The notes under the pieces are model-generated. The model worked only from the letters and a program-made list of their open reading frames with translations, did not search any database and was not told the DNA's origin. From contig JBLHKE010000002.1 in the NCBI GenBank assembly GCA_047619485.1, forward strand, positions 1 to 43,141: DNA of 43,141 bases, given 5' to 3'. Shown one piece after another: positions 1 to 6,985 of this stretch. A program made the position numbers and the translations under genes. Within the stretch, counting starts at the first letter, position 1, and each line of letters starts with the position of its first letter. Origin of the DNA: JBLHKE01 sp047619485 (GTDB lineage Bacteria; Verrucomicrobiota; Verrucomicrobiia; Verrucomicrobiales; DEV007).

Positions 1-1
1 T

Positions 2-583
2 CTGATCGTGCGTGACATAGATCGCAGTGAGTTTGAACTCCTTGCAGATCCGCCGGATCTCGGTGCGCATCTCATGGCGGAGTTTGGCATCGAGGTTCGA
101 GAGTGGCTCGTCGAGTAATAGGCACTGCGGGCGCACGACCAGAGCGCGTGCGAGTGCGACGCGTTGTTGCTGCCCGCCGGAGAGCTGGTTGATCTTGCGG
201 TCGGCGTAATTCTCCATGCGTACCGTCGCGAGTGCCTTGAAGACCTCCCTTTCGATCTTGTCCTTCTCCATCTTGCGCTCCTCGAGTCCGAACGCGACGT
301 TGCGCGCGACGGTCATGTGTGGCCAGAGGGCATAGCTCTGAAACATCATCGCGGTATTGCGCTTGTGTGGCGGCGTGTTGGTGACCTCCTTGTTGTCGAA
401 AAAGATCTGGCCATGATCCGGTTCGTAGAACCCGGCAATGTGCCGCAGGAGGGTGGTCTTCCCACATCCGCTGGGTCCCAGTAGGAAGAAAATTTCTCCG
501 GCGTTGATCCGCAGTGAGACGTTGTCGAGTGCGGTGGTGGTGCCGAAGCGTTTGGTAAGATTGCGGATGACGATGGAGACCAT
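2..583 (-). CDS. ABC transporter ATP-binding protein (partial, 3' end beyond window)
   Basis: Reading the minus strand from the ATG at 583 gives 194 uninterrupted codons running off the left edge of the window, so the C-terminus is missing. All the nucleotide-binding motifs are visible: Walker A GPSGCGKT (residues 36-43), a Q-loop in MFQSYALWPH, the signature LSGGQQQR (134-141), Walker B CLLLDE (154-159), the D-loop SNLDAKL and the H-loop His in VTHDQ (192). The sequence resembles the MalK/UgpC/PotA/FbpC class of importer ATPases, which drive uptake of sugars, polyamines or iron through a two-permease complex at the inner membrane. The missing C-terminal regulatory domain and the unseen permease genes would decide the substrate. 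The gene is probably first, or first visible, in an operon extending to the left. Confidence 0.93.
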   Translation of the reverse strand, partial: MVSIVIRNLTKRFGTTTALDNVSLRINAGEIFFLLGPSGCGKTTLLRHIAGFYEPDHGQIFFDNKEVTNTPPHKRNTAMMFQSYALWPHMTVARNVAFGLEERKMEKDKIEREVFKALATVRMENYADRKINQLSGGQQQRVALARALVVRPQCLLLDEPLSNLDAKLRHEMRTEIRRICKEFKLTAIYVTHDQ

Positions 584-841
584 GATGGGCGTCCTTCTTT
601 GTTACCCGTGACGCCCCCGTAGATGCAAGCCTTTCTTAAAATTTAAGGAGGGCAAATTGACTCGGCGAGTGAACAAAGCTCGGGCGGCTCCCTTGATCTG
701 AAATCAGACAGTAAACTAGGCCAAGGGTTGAATCATCCCCCCTGACCCGAATGGCACGTAGATAAGGCGCACCCTCGCCGAAAAACGCATGGCACAGCAG
801 AAGCTTACAAAAAGCACCAGAGACTGCTGGAGGCGGAATGT

Positions 842-864
842 AGAACGAACGCCTCGTTCGTTCT
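842..864. repeat. Perfect 10-bp hairpin (REP-like palindrome)
   Basis: AGAACGAACG (842-851) is followed by the triplet CCT and its exact reverse complement CGTTCGTTCT (855-864). A related imperfect palindrome occurs at 1057-1080: ACGAACG (1061-1067), loop GAGG, CGTTCGT (1072-1078). Read on the minus strand, the second shares the core ACGAACGCCTC-GTTCGT with the first. The two related hairpins in a non-coding stretch look like copies of one REP-type repeat. Confidence 0.6.
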
Positions 865-1056
865 GGGAAATCACGGCCCCGCAGGAAGGGGCAAGATTTC
901 CCCGCCTGCAATCCACGCGAGTAGCAGCCAACAGAAAACGATCACCTCGAACGACGCACTTTGCCTGGGGAGCCTGCGAGCGGGAGAGGGTTCGAACTGA
1001 TGGAACGTTGCGGCTATCGCGCACACGGACGCTTGCGGTTCATCGCTCCGCTCGAT

Positions 1057-1080
1057 CCGAACGAACGGAGGCGTTCGTCC
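1057..1080. repeat. Second copy of the REP-like palindrome (imperfect)
   Basis: A 7-bp perfect stem (1061-1067 with 1072-1078) around a GAGG loop is extended outward with one mismatch. It lies in inverted orientation relative to the hairpin at 842-864 and shares its core sequence. A further short hairpin, GCACTC-GGGA-GAGTGC (1142-1157), follows inside the right terminal repeat of the surrounding element. Confidence 0.5.
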
Positions 1081-1295
1081 TACCGCGACGACATCGACCG
1101 ATGGCGGATGCCATCCCGATCCTGAGAGATCCAACAGGCTGGCACTCGGGAGAGTGCAGTTAACTACGTGCCAATCCCCCCTGACCTTAATCTGGAATCG
1201 GGGGTTTTAGGGAACCGACAACCGAACAGATAAATATTTGAGCTGCCAATGGATTGGTGCGTGCGTGCTGCTCTGCGTTCGTGTAGATAGGCATC

Positions 1296-2573
1296 ATGGA
1301 ATTTCGGAACTCATACGCGTTGGCTGTCGGGATGTTGGTGTTCGTCGGTCTCTGCCAACCATCAGCGCGCGGAAAAGATTGGCCACAATTCCGCGGACCA
1401 GATGGACAGGGGCACTCGGCAGCGGTTGGGGTGCCGATCAAGTGGTCGGAGAAGGACAACGTCGTCTGGAAGAAAGCGATCCCTGGGGAGGGCTGGTCTT
1501 CGCCGGTGCTAGTGGATGGACGATTGTATCTCACCTCAGCAGTCGCGGAGAATGGCGATGGACCAAACGCGGACCGTGAGCTCCACGTCCTCTGCGTCGA
1601 TGCGGCAAGCGGGAAGGTGGTCTGGGATCGTGAGGTATTTCCCCAAGAGGGGAGCAAAGCGCCGAGAATCCACAAAAAGAATAGTCACGCGAGTCCAACA
1701 CCGGTGGTCGAGAAGGGTAAGGTCTATGTGCATTTTGGTCATCAGGGCACGGCTTGTCTGAACACCGAGGGCAAAGTTTTGTGGCAGAATCGCGAACTCG
1801 TCTATGCCCCGGTGCACGGCGGTGGCGGTTCGGCAGTGATCGCAGGCGACCGTCTAATTTTCACTTGTGATGGTCAAAAGAATCCGTTCGTCGCCGGATT
1901 GGTGAAGTCGAACGGGCGGCTCGCTTGGAAATTTAAACGCGATACCGGAGCGAAGAAGAAATTCTCGTTCGCGACGCCGCTGGTCATCGAGGTCAAAGGC
2001 GAGTCGCAGGTGATCGTTCCTGGCAGTGGCGGCGTGAGCGCACTAGACCCTCGCACTGGGCGCGAGATCTGGTTCGTCGACTATGATCAAGGTTACTCGG
2101 TGATCCCGCGACCTGTCTACGGTAACGGCATGGTGTTCGTCAGCAGTGGCTATGACCGCCCGGTAGCGATGGCGATCAAGGTCGACGGCAAAGGCGATGT
2201 CACCGATTCGCATGTCGCGTGGCAGACCGACGATCGCGCGCCGAACACCCCATCGATGTTGCTCGTCGGGGAAGAACTCTACATGACCTCCGACGGTGGG
2301 GTGACGTCGTGCCTCGATGCCAAATCAGGTGACGTCTACTGGTCAGAGCGAACCGGTGGCGGTATGTCGGCTTCTCCCCTCTATGCGGAAGGACGGATCT
2401 ACATTCAAGATGAGAAGGGCACCTGCACGGTAATCAAAGCCGGAACCGAGTTCGAAAAACTTGCTACCAACCGCATCGACGGTCGCACCCTGGCATCGTT
2501 CGCGGTGGATGATGGCGTCATCTTTCTGCGCAGCGAGACGCATCTCTACCGGATTGGTCGCGCCGCGAAGTAG
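1296..2573 (+). CDS. Secreted PQQ-like beta-propeller protein
   Basis: The gene encodes 425 residues starting with a likely signal peptide (hydrophobic stretch about residues 7-20, probable cleavage after SARG near 26). The mature protein opens with KDWPQFRGPDGQGHS, the hallmark of the PQQ-repeat (BamB-like) propeller proteins abundant in Planctomycetes and Verrucomicrobia. Several repeats of about 40 residues contain the typical G-x-V-x-W or A-L-D-x-x-x-G-x-x-x-W blade pattern, for example DAASGKVVWDRE and DPRTGREIWF. Family members act in the periplasm or are secreted, some as scaffolds and some fused to dehydrogenases. No enzyme domain is attached here and the role is unknown. The stop codon lies 2 bp from the convergent stop of the TPM-domain gene. 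Confidence 0.85.
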   Translation: MEFRNSYALAVGMLVFVGLCQPSARGKDWPQFRGPDGQGHSAAVGVPIKWSEKDNVVWKKAIPGEGWSSPVLVDGRLYLTSAVAENGDGPNADRELHVLCVDAASGKVVWDREVFPQEGSKAPRIHKKNSHASPTPVVEKGKVYVHFGHQGTACLNTEGKVLWQNRELVYAPVHGGGGSAVIAGDRLIFTCDGQKNPFVAGLVKSNGRLAWKFKRDTGAKKKFSFATPLVIEVKGESQVIVPGSGGVSALDPRTGREIWFVDYDQGYSVIPRPVYGNGMVFVSSGYDRPVAMAIKVDGKGDVTDSHVAWQTDDRAPNTPSMLLVGEELYMTSDGGVTSCLDAKSGDVYWSERTGGGMSASPLYAEGRIYIQDEKGTCTVIKAGTEFEKLATNRIDGRTLASFAVDDGVIFLRSETHLYRIGRAAK

Positions 2574-2575
2574 TT

Positions 2576-3181
2576 CTAGAAGTCGTTCGGTGAGGTCTCG
2601 ACGACCGTCGACTTCGCACTCACGCTCGGTGCAACGCCGTGCGTCTCCTCGAGGTTGGTGGCGATCTGGGTTAATGTCCCGGAGAGGTTCGAGATGATTT
2701 TTCCGATCGCGTTTGCGAACTGGCGAGCCTCGAGGGCTGCGCGAGCGGTCAGGACGATCTGTCCCAGTTGTTGCTCACTCACATACGGTTCAAGACCATA
2801 CCCGACCATCAGACTGCAACGTCCGTTGGACGGGTCGATCGTGAGGAGGATGTCGTGATTGTTGTTGGCGCGATCGAGGTCGCGGGCGATGCCTGCCTCG
2901 TTGAAAATCCAAAAGGCGAACACCCCGAGACTCGTGTCCGTCGGCAGGTTCGTGGTGACAACTGAGAAATTCGTCTGCGGGAAACGGATGGTGAGTTCGT
3001 TGGCCGCTCCCCGAATGCGCTTTTTTGAGCTGTCGTTTAGAATACCAGCATCGTCAGAGATCCCTTCGACGATCCGTGGCACCACTCCGAAGAGTCGGTT
3101 CACTTTCTCCAGTGACATGCCGCAACGTTGGCAAGATGGCATTCCAGCTTCAGTAGCGGTTTTGCAGTAGGGACAACGCAT
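2576..3181 (-). CDS. TPM-domain protein with N-terminal zinc ribbon
   Basis: The start chosen is the ATG at 3181, giving 201 residues. A longer frame to 3361 exists, but its extra codons read through a MITE-like repeat and look artefactual. The N-terminus MRCPYC...CQRCG (cysteines at 3, 6, 17 and 20) is a small zinc ribbon. The rest matches the TPM (TLP18.3/Psb32/MOLO-1) domain: a DDAGILND start, then NNNHDILLTIDPSNGRCSLM and VGYGLEPYVS, the family's conserved strand and G-x-G-L-E segments. TPM proteins occur in membrane and envelope roles, with acid phosphatase activity reported for plant TLP18.3. No clear signal peptide or membrane segment is visible, so this copy may be cytoplasmic. Its gene is convergent with the beta-propeller gene. 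Confidence 0.8.
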   Translation of the reverse strand: MRCPYCKTATEAGMPSCQRCGMSLEKVNRLFGVVPRIVEGISDDAGILNDSSKKRIRGAANELTIRFPQTNFSVVTTNLPTDTSLGVFAFWIFNEAGIARDLDRANNNHDILLTIDPSNGRCSLMVGYGLEPYVSEQQLGQIVLTARAALEARQFANAIGKIISNLSGTLTQIATNLEETHGVAPSVSAKSTVVETSPNDF

Positions 3182-3235
3182 GGGTCTAAAAATGGTTAAG
3201 AGAATTAAACTATTAAGTCCAGCCGATATTTTTCT

Positions 3236-3394
3236 GGGCACCTCCGGAAACCTGCTGTGGAAATGGGGCGCAGAGAAAATTCCCGCTGGCGAGGCGATAA
3301 ACGTTAAGCTATCTGGTGATAGTGGGCGCTTTAGCAACGAAGACAGCGGGGATTTTATCAAGCTCCAGCCCGCATGAGGTTTTCCGAGGTGCCC
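3236..3394. mobile_element. 159-bp MITE-like element with 18-bp TIRs and TTCT target duplication
   Basis: The left terminus GGGCACCTCCGGAAACCT (3236-3253) and the right terminus AGGTTTTCCGAGGTGCCC (3377-3394) are inverted repeats matching at 16 of 18 positions. The tetranucleotide TTCT occurs immediately outside both ends (3232-3235 and 3395-3398), consistent with a 4-bp target-site duplication. The interior has no gene. The element fills the gap between the rluD-like gene and the TPM gene (both minus strand) and supplies a spurious upstream start for the latter. The transposase family is unknown; GGG termini and a 4-bp duplication are compatible with several DDE families. Confidence 0.72.
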
Positions 3395-3409
3395 TTCTTT
3401 CTGAGAAAA

Positions 3410-4312
3410 TTAGAAATCTTTCGGTATCCAAGGTTTAAAGGCATCTGGGATCGGACTCTGGAACGCCAAGTCCTCTCCTGAATCGGGATGCTTGAACCCG
3501 AGCTTCCAGGCATGGAGCATCAGACGTGGAGCTCCGGCGGAATTCTTCGCGTAAATAGGATCGCCGAGGATTGGGTGACCGAGTTCGCGCATGTGCACGC
3601 GGATCTGGTGAGTGCGTCCGGTGTGCAATTCACACTCGACGAGGCTGCTGTCGGCCATCGGCATGACGACTCGGTAGTCGGTGATAGCGAGTTTTCCCGC
3701 TGGAGGCATGACAACCGTCATTTTCTGCCGATTGCGTGGGTCGCGTGCGATCTGGTTCTCTAAATGGCCACTGTCCATCGGCGGGCGACCCTTGACGACG
3801 GCCAAGTAGAACTTGCTCACCTGGCGGGATGAAAATTGTTCGGTGAGCGACTGGTGCACCGCATCGGTTTTGGCGACCACGAGGCAGCCGGAGGTGTCTT
3901 TATCGAGCCGGTGCACGATTCCTGGCCGTTCCACTCCGCCGATTGAAGCGAGGCGGCCGCGGCAGTGGTGGAGCAGGGCGTTCACCAGCGTCCCATCCCA
4001 ATTGCCGGCTGCCGGGTGAACGACGAGTCCGCTGTCCTTGTTGACCACGAGCAAGTGCTCGTCTTCGAAGAGCACGTCGAGCGGGATGTCCTCGGGAAGC
4101 GCTTCCGCTGGCGTCGGATCCGGGATTTTAACGACAATTTGATCGCCCAAACTCAGAGACTGGCGGGGTTTCGCTCCTTTCGAGTTGAGGGTGATCGCGC
4201 CCTCCTTGATGAGCGCCTGCAGCCGGGATCGAGAAAGCTCGGTGGCGTTTTCTGCGAGAAAACGGTCGAGTCGCTTTCCGACGTCAGATTCGAGAGAGAT
4301 TGTAAATTCCAT
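3410..4312 (-). CDS. rluD: RluA/RluD-family 23S rRNA pseudouridine synthase
   Basis: The 300-residue product has an N-terminal S4 RNA-binding domain (about residues 12-60, with RLDRFLAEN and SRSRLQALIKEGAI) followed by the RluA-type catalytic domain. The diagnostic motif HRLDKDTSG (134-142) contains the catalytic Asp137. Downstream blocks such as ELHTGRTHQIRVHM and GHPILGDPIYA are characteristic of the family. RluD-type enzymes isomerise uridines in helix 69 of 23S rRNA; the domain order and length favour RluD, but RluC or another paralogue cannot be excluded. The gene is divergent from the kinase gene, with about 110 bp between them. Confidence 0.92.
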   Translation of the reverse strand: MEFTISLESDVGKRLDRFLAENATELSRSRLQALIKEGAITLNSKGAKPRQSLSLGDQIVVKIPDPTPAEALPEDIPLDVLFEDEHLLVVNKDSGLVVHPAAGNWDGTLVNALLHHCRGRLASIGGVERPGIVHRLDKDTSGCLVVAKTDAVHQSLTEQFSSRQVSKFYLAVVKGRPPMDSGHLENQIARDPRNRQKMTVVMPPAGKLAITDYRVVMPMADSSLVECELHTGRTHQIRVHMRELGHPILGDPIYAKNSAGAPRLMLHAWKLGFKHPDSGEDLAFQSPIPDAFKPWIPKDF

Positions 4313-4421
4313 ACGGGCGCAGATCTAGGCGAATTTGCAGTGACAATCGTGCTGGCGCAATCTTCGACTTCGCAGCTGGTCGGGTTTGATCTAGGGGGTG
4401 GGGATGCTATCTATATATTGA

Positions 4422-6833
4422 ATGTCATCCCCCGAGCCCGACAACCGCATCATGAACGCCTGCCCCATCTGTGGTGGTGTGATGGATGTGACAGCCTGCG
4501 CTCCGTATAGCAAGGTCGTCTGCCCGTCCTGCAGTACGCCGATTCGGGTGCGGACGGATTTCGACCACTTCACGCTAAAAAAACAGATTGGTCAGGGCGG
4601 GATGAGCCGAGTTTTTCTCGCCCTCGACCGGACGCTCAACCGCGAGACTGCGTTGAAAATTCTCAACCCGGAGCTGAGTAAGGATCGGGACCGGATCGAG
4701 CAGTTCGAACGCGAGGCACGTATTACCGCCTCGATCAGCCACCCGAACGTGGTGAAAGTGTTTTCGGTCGGCAACGACCAGGGGCATTTTTTCATCGCGA
4801 TGGAACTGGTGCCCTTCGGTAGCCTCGACGAAAAGATCAATAAAGAGGGGCGCGTTGGCGAAGATCAGGTCCTCGAGATGGCGGAGCAGTTGGCGATGGG
4901 ACTGAAGGCCGCGCATGATGCTGGACTGATCCACCGTGACATGAAGCCGGGAAATATCCTGTTCTCGCAAGATGGCGCGGCGAAGGTGGTGGACTTCGGA
5001 CTGGCGCACATGATCGATCAGGTAGACGCGAACACCGAGATCTGGGCAACGCCCTACTACGTGCCGCCGGAGAAACTGCACAAGAAGCCCGAGGATTTTC
5101 GCAGCGATATCTACAGCCTTGGCGCCTCGCTATTCCATGCGCTGGCCGGACAGCCACCATACTCCGCTGACACCGCATCGCTCGAGGAGTTGAAGGAGAT
5201 CAAGGACAAGCCGGTCAGCATCGAGATGTTCGCACCAAACATCTCGTCCGAGACCTGCGCGCTCATCGATCGCATGATGGCACGCAAGCCGAACGATCGC
5301 TACAAGGGTTACAAGGAACTGCTCGAGCACATCCGTTTCGCCCGCCAGGCGAGCCACGGGGCGGTCGACCCGGCGGTCGCTGCCAAGCGCACCCAGCGCG
5401 CCGCGCGACAGTCTGCCACGCGCAACGCGATTATCGCGACTTTCGCTGTCGCGATCTTGACCCTCGCCGGCGTGCTCGGAAACCACTTCTACCAGCTTTC
5501 CAAACGTGAATCGAACATCAGCCTTACGAAGGCCGGCGGGAGCACGCCCAGCCAACCTGCCTTTGCTGCGAGCAGCAACACCTCGCAGCAGTTCCTGAGT
5601 GCGCGCGAGGCGATGTTCGCAGGGGATTTTCAGAAGGCGCGCAACGTTTTTCTCGAGTTGGCGCGCAGCAGCGAGACGAAGCAGCCGACTCTGAACTGGG
5701 CACGTTTCAACGCCGGGCTGTGCGCTCTTTTCCGTGGCGACGCGCGGGCGGCGACCTCCGAATTTAAATTGATCGCCAAGACCGAACTCGGCGAACAGGC
5801 GGGGACTAGCCCAGCGCTCGCGCAGTTTTTTACGGACGTTGCGAATGCGATGGCGCACCCGCTGCCGGTGCCGCTCGAGGACGGGACGCGTTACTCGAAC
5901 GAATCCACCGAGGTGTTGGCGCTGCTGGCTTTCGGCTTGAAGGATTGGGAAGCAGGTTATTTTTCCGAGGCGCACCAGTTCTTCGAACTGTTCCGGGCAG
6001 CTGACCTCAGCGAGTCCGAGGCGTGGGTTCACGATTACAATGGCCTGCTGGACAACTATGCGCACGATATGATACTGATCTCGAAATTTCCGGTCGTCCA
6101 ACGCGAGCCGTCATTGCTGCAGGCGCGTGCGTCGATCGAACAGGCCAAATCGCTGGTCAAAAAAACGCGCTCTGGGACGAGTGTGAAGTCGCGACTCAGC
6201 ACGAGAATCAAGCGCCTGTCGAAGCTACTCGCACGGCTCGAGCGTGACGACGAGATCGATAGCCAAGCGCGTCTGAGCGCGCTGCGGGTGGGTGAGGGCA
6301 AGCGCATGCGCGAGTTGCGTGGTTCGCTACGCAAGTTCGCTACCGACTATCAGTTCGAAGATGCCATCGTGGTGATCAACGCGGAGAAGTTCATCCACCC
6401 TGAGATCCAAGGGGCGGTGGCCGACCAGCTCTATCTCTACCAAGCTGCAGAAGAATTTCTCACGACGCTGGCAGGGGACCTTGAGCGCTTCGGTTACGAG
6501 GGCACCATCCCGAGACTCGGCGCCTCGCCGATCAAAGCGAAGATCACCGGCGCCGATCGCGAATCGGTAGCGATCGAAATCGGATCGAATGCGAAGTCGA
6601 CGATCCCGCTGTCGAAAATTCCTGCGACCAAACTGATCGAGATCGCCGGAGGGTATCTGATGAATTTCCCCGACATGGCCGACTACAACCGGCGCCGTGA
6701 ATTGCGCGTCGTGTTCGCCTACATCACCGGTGCGACCACCGAGGCCGATCTCTACAGCCAAGAGCTCGAGTCCGAGTTGCGTGAGTTCCGGCTGAAGTGG
6801 AGGCGGATCATGGCCAGCTACGAGGAGATTTGA
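4422..6833 (+). CDS. Membrane Ser/Thr protein kinase with N-terminal zinc ribbon
   Basis: The 803-residue product starts with a zinc ribbon (Cys14, 17, 34, 37 from the first ATG; an in-frame ATG at 4452, MNACPICGG, is a good alternative start). The Hanks-type kinase domain follows: glycine loop IGQGGMSRVF (56-65), ATP-binding Lys79 in ETALKIL, catalytic HRDMKPGN (171-178) and DFGLA (191-195), so it should be active. A single membrane helix near residues 333-357 separates the cytoplasmic kinase from a roughly 440-residue C-terminal region, probably periplasmic and largely helical, with no domain I recognise. The layout is that of receptor-like PknB-type kinases. The extracytoplasmic ligand and the phosphorylated targets are unknown. 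Confidence 0.92.
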   Translation: MSSPEPDNRIMNACPICGGVMDVTACAPYSKVVCPSCSTPIRVRTDFDHFTLKKQIGQGGMSRVFLALDRTLNRETALKILNPELSKDRDRIEQFEREARITASISHPNVVKVFSVGNDQGHFFIAMELVPFGSLDEKINKEGRVGEDQVLEMAEQLAMGLKAAHDAGLIHRDMKPGNILFSQDGAAKVVDFGLAHMIDQVDANTEIWATPYYVPPEKLHKKPEDFRSDIYSLGASLFHALAGQPPYSADTASLEELKEIKDKPVSIEMFAPNISSETCALIDRMMARKPNDRYKGYKELLEHIRFARQASHGAVDPAVAAKRTQRAARQSATRNAIIATFAVAILTLAGVLGNHFYQLSKRESNISLTKAGGSTPSQPAFAASSNTSQQFLSAREAMFAGDFQKARNVFLELARSSETKQPTLNWARFNAGLCALFRGDARAATSEFKLIAKTELGEQAGTSPALAQFFTDVANAMAHPLPVPLEDGTRYSNESTEVLALLAFGLKDWEAGYFSEAHQFFELFRAADLSESEAWVHDYNGLLDNYAHDMILISKFPVVQREPSLLQARASIEQAKSLVKKTRSGTSVKSRLSTRIKRLSKLLARLERDDEIDSQARLSALRVGEGKRMRELRGSLRKFATDYQFEDAIVVINAEKFIHPEIQGAVADQLYLYQAAEEFLTTLAGDLERFGYEGTIPRLGASPIKAKITGADRESVAIEIGSNAKSTIPLSKIPATKLIEIAGGYLMNFPDMADYNRRRELRVVFAYITGATTEADLYSQELESELREFRLKWRRIMASYEEI

Positions 6834-6985
6834 GTCGGATGGCCAGAGCTTGGACGAACGTCCGATGGCTCAGTAGCTCTCAAGGTTGATACGGACAAGT
6901 TGTCCACCCAGACGTTCTGCCCTGCGCAGCCTGTCGGCTCGAACCGAATGCCCTGTTCGCTATTCGTTGACCAATGGCCATCCCC
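6834..6985. other. Short intergenic spacer between convergent genes
   Basis: About 150 bp lie between the convergent stops of the kinase and DUF1501 genes. I see no gene, strong hairpin with a T tract, or recognisable repeat. Confidence 0.5.

Larger units (their letters stand above)
752..1173. repeat. Candidate non-autonomous mobile element or BIME-like repeat with terminal inverted repeats
   Basis: The left end (752-765, TGGCACGTAGATAA) is repeated inverted at the right end (1160-1173, which reads TGGCACGTAGTTAA on the minus strand): 13 of 14 bases match. The similarity continues inward with small gaps to about 781 on the left and 1146 on the right, so the termini are nearly 30 nt of related sequence. 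Just outside, ATCCCCCCTGACC occurs in direct orientation at 735-747 and 1174-1186. The interior carries hairpins and no gene. It could be a MITE, or a REP/BIME cluster of the kind mobilised by REP-associated tyrosine transposases. No transposase lies in the window. Confidence 0.5.
584..1295. other. 712-bp non-coding region between divergent genes
   Basis: No convincing coding sequence is present. The short open frames overlap each other on both strands and show no domain. The region holds a 13-nt direct repeat (735-747 and 1174-1186), a pair of long inverted repeats bounding 752-1173, and at least three hairpins. It must also contain the divergent promoters for the ABC ATPase gene and the beta-propeller gene. 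An A/T-rich near-palindrome, CTTAAA-A-TTTAAG, lies at 635-647, about 50 bp upstream of the ATPase start, and could be a control site. Confidence 0.7.

Noticed and set aside
966..990. GGTTCGAACT resembling a tRNA T-loop
   Set aside because: The flanking bases cannot form a T-stem, and no D-arm, anticodon arm or acceptor stem is found nearby.
789..1163. Open frame inside the non-coding region
   Set aside because: It has overlapping frames on both strands, spans palindromes, shows no domain and is Arg-rich. It is most likely not a gene.
3182..3361. 60-codon N-terminal extension of the TPM protein
   Set aside because: Its coding falls mostly within the 159-bp MITE-like element; the zinc-ribbon start at 3181 is a natural N-terminus.
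5130..6101. Long minus-strand open frame opposite the kinase gene
   Set aside because: It is Arg/Leu/Val-rich with no domain and lies fully antisense to a well-supported gene. This is typical of GC-rich shadow frames.
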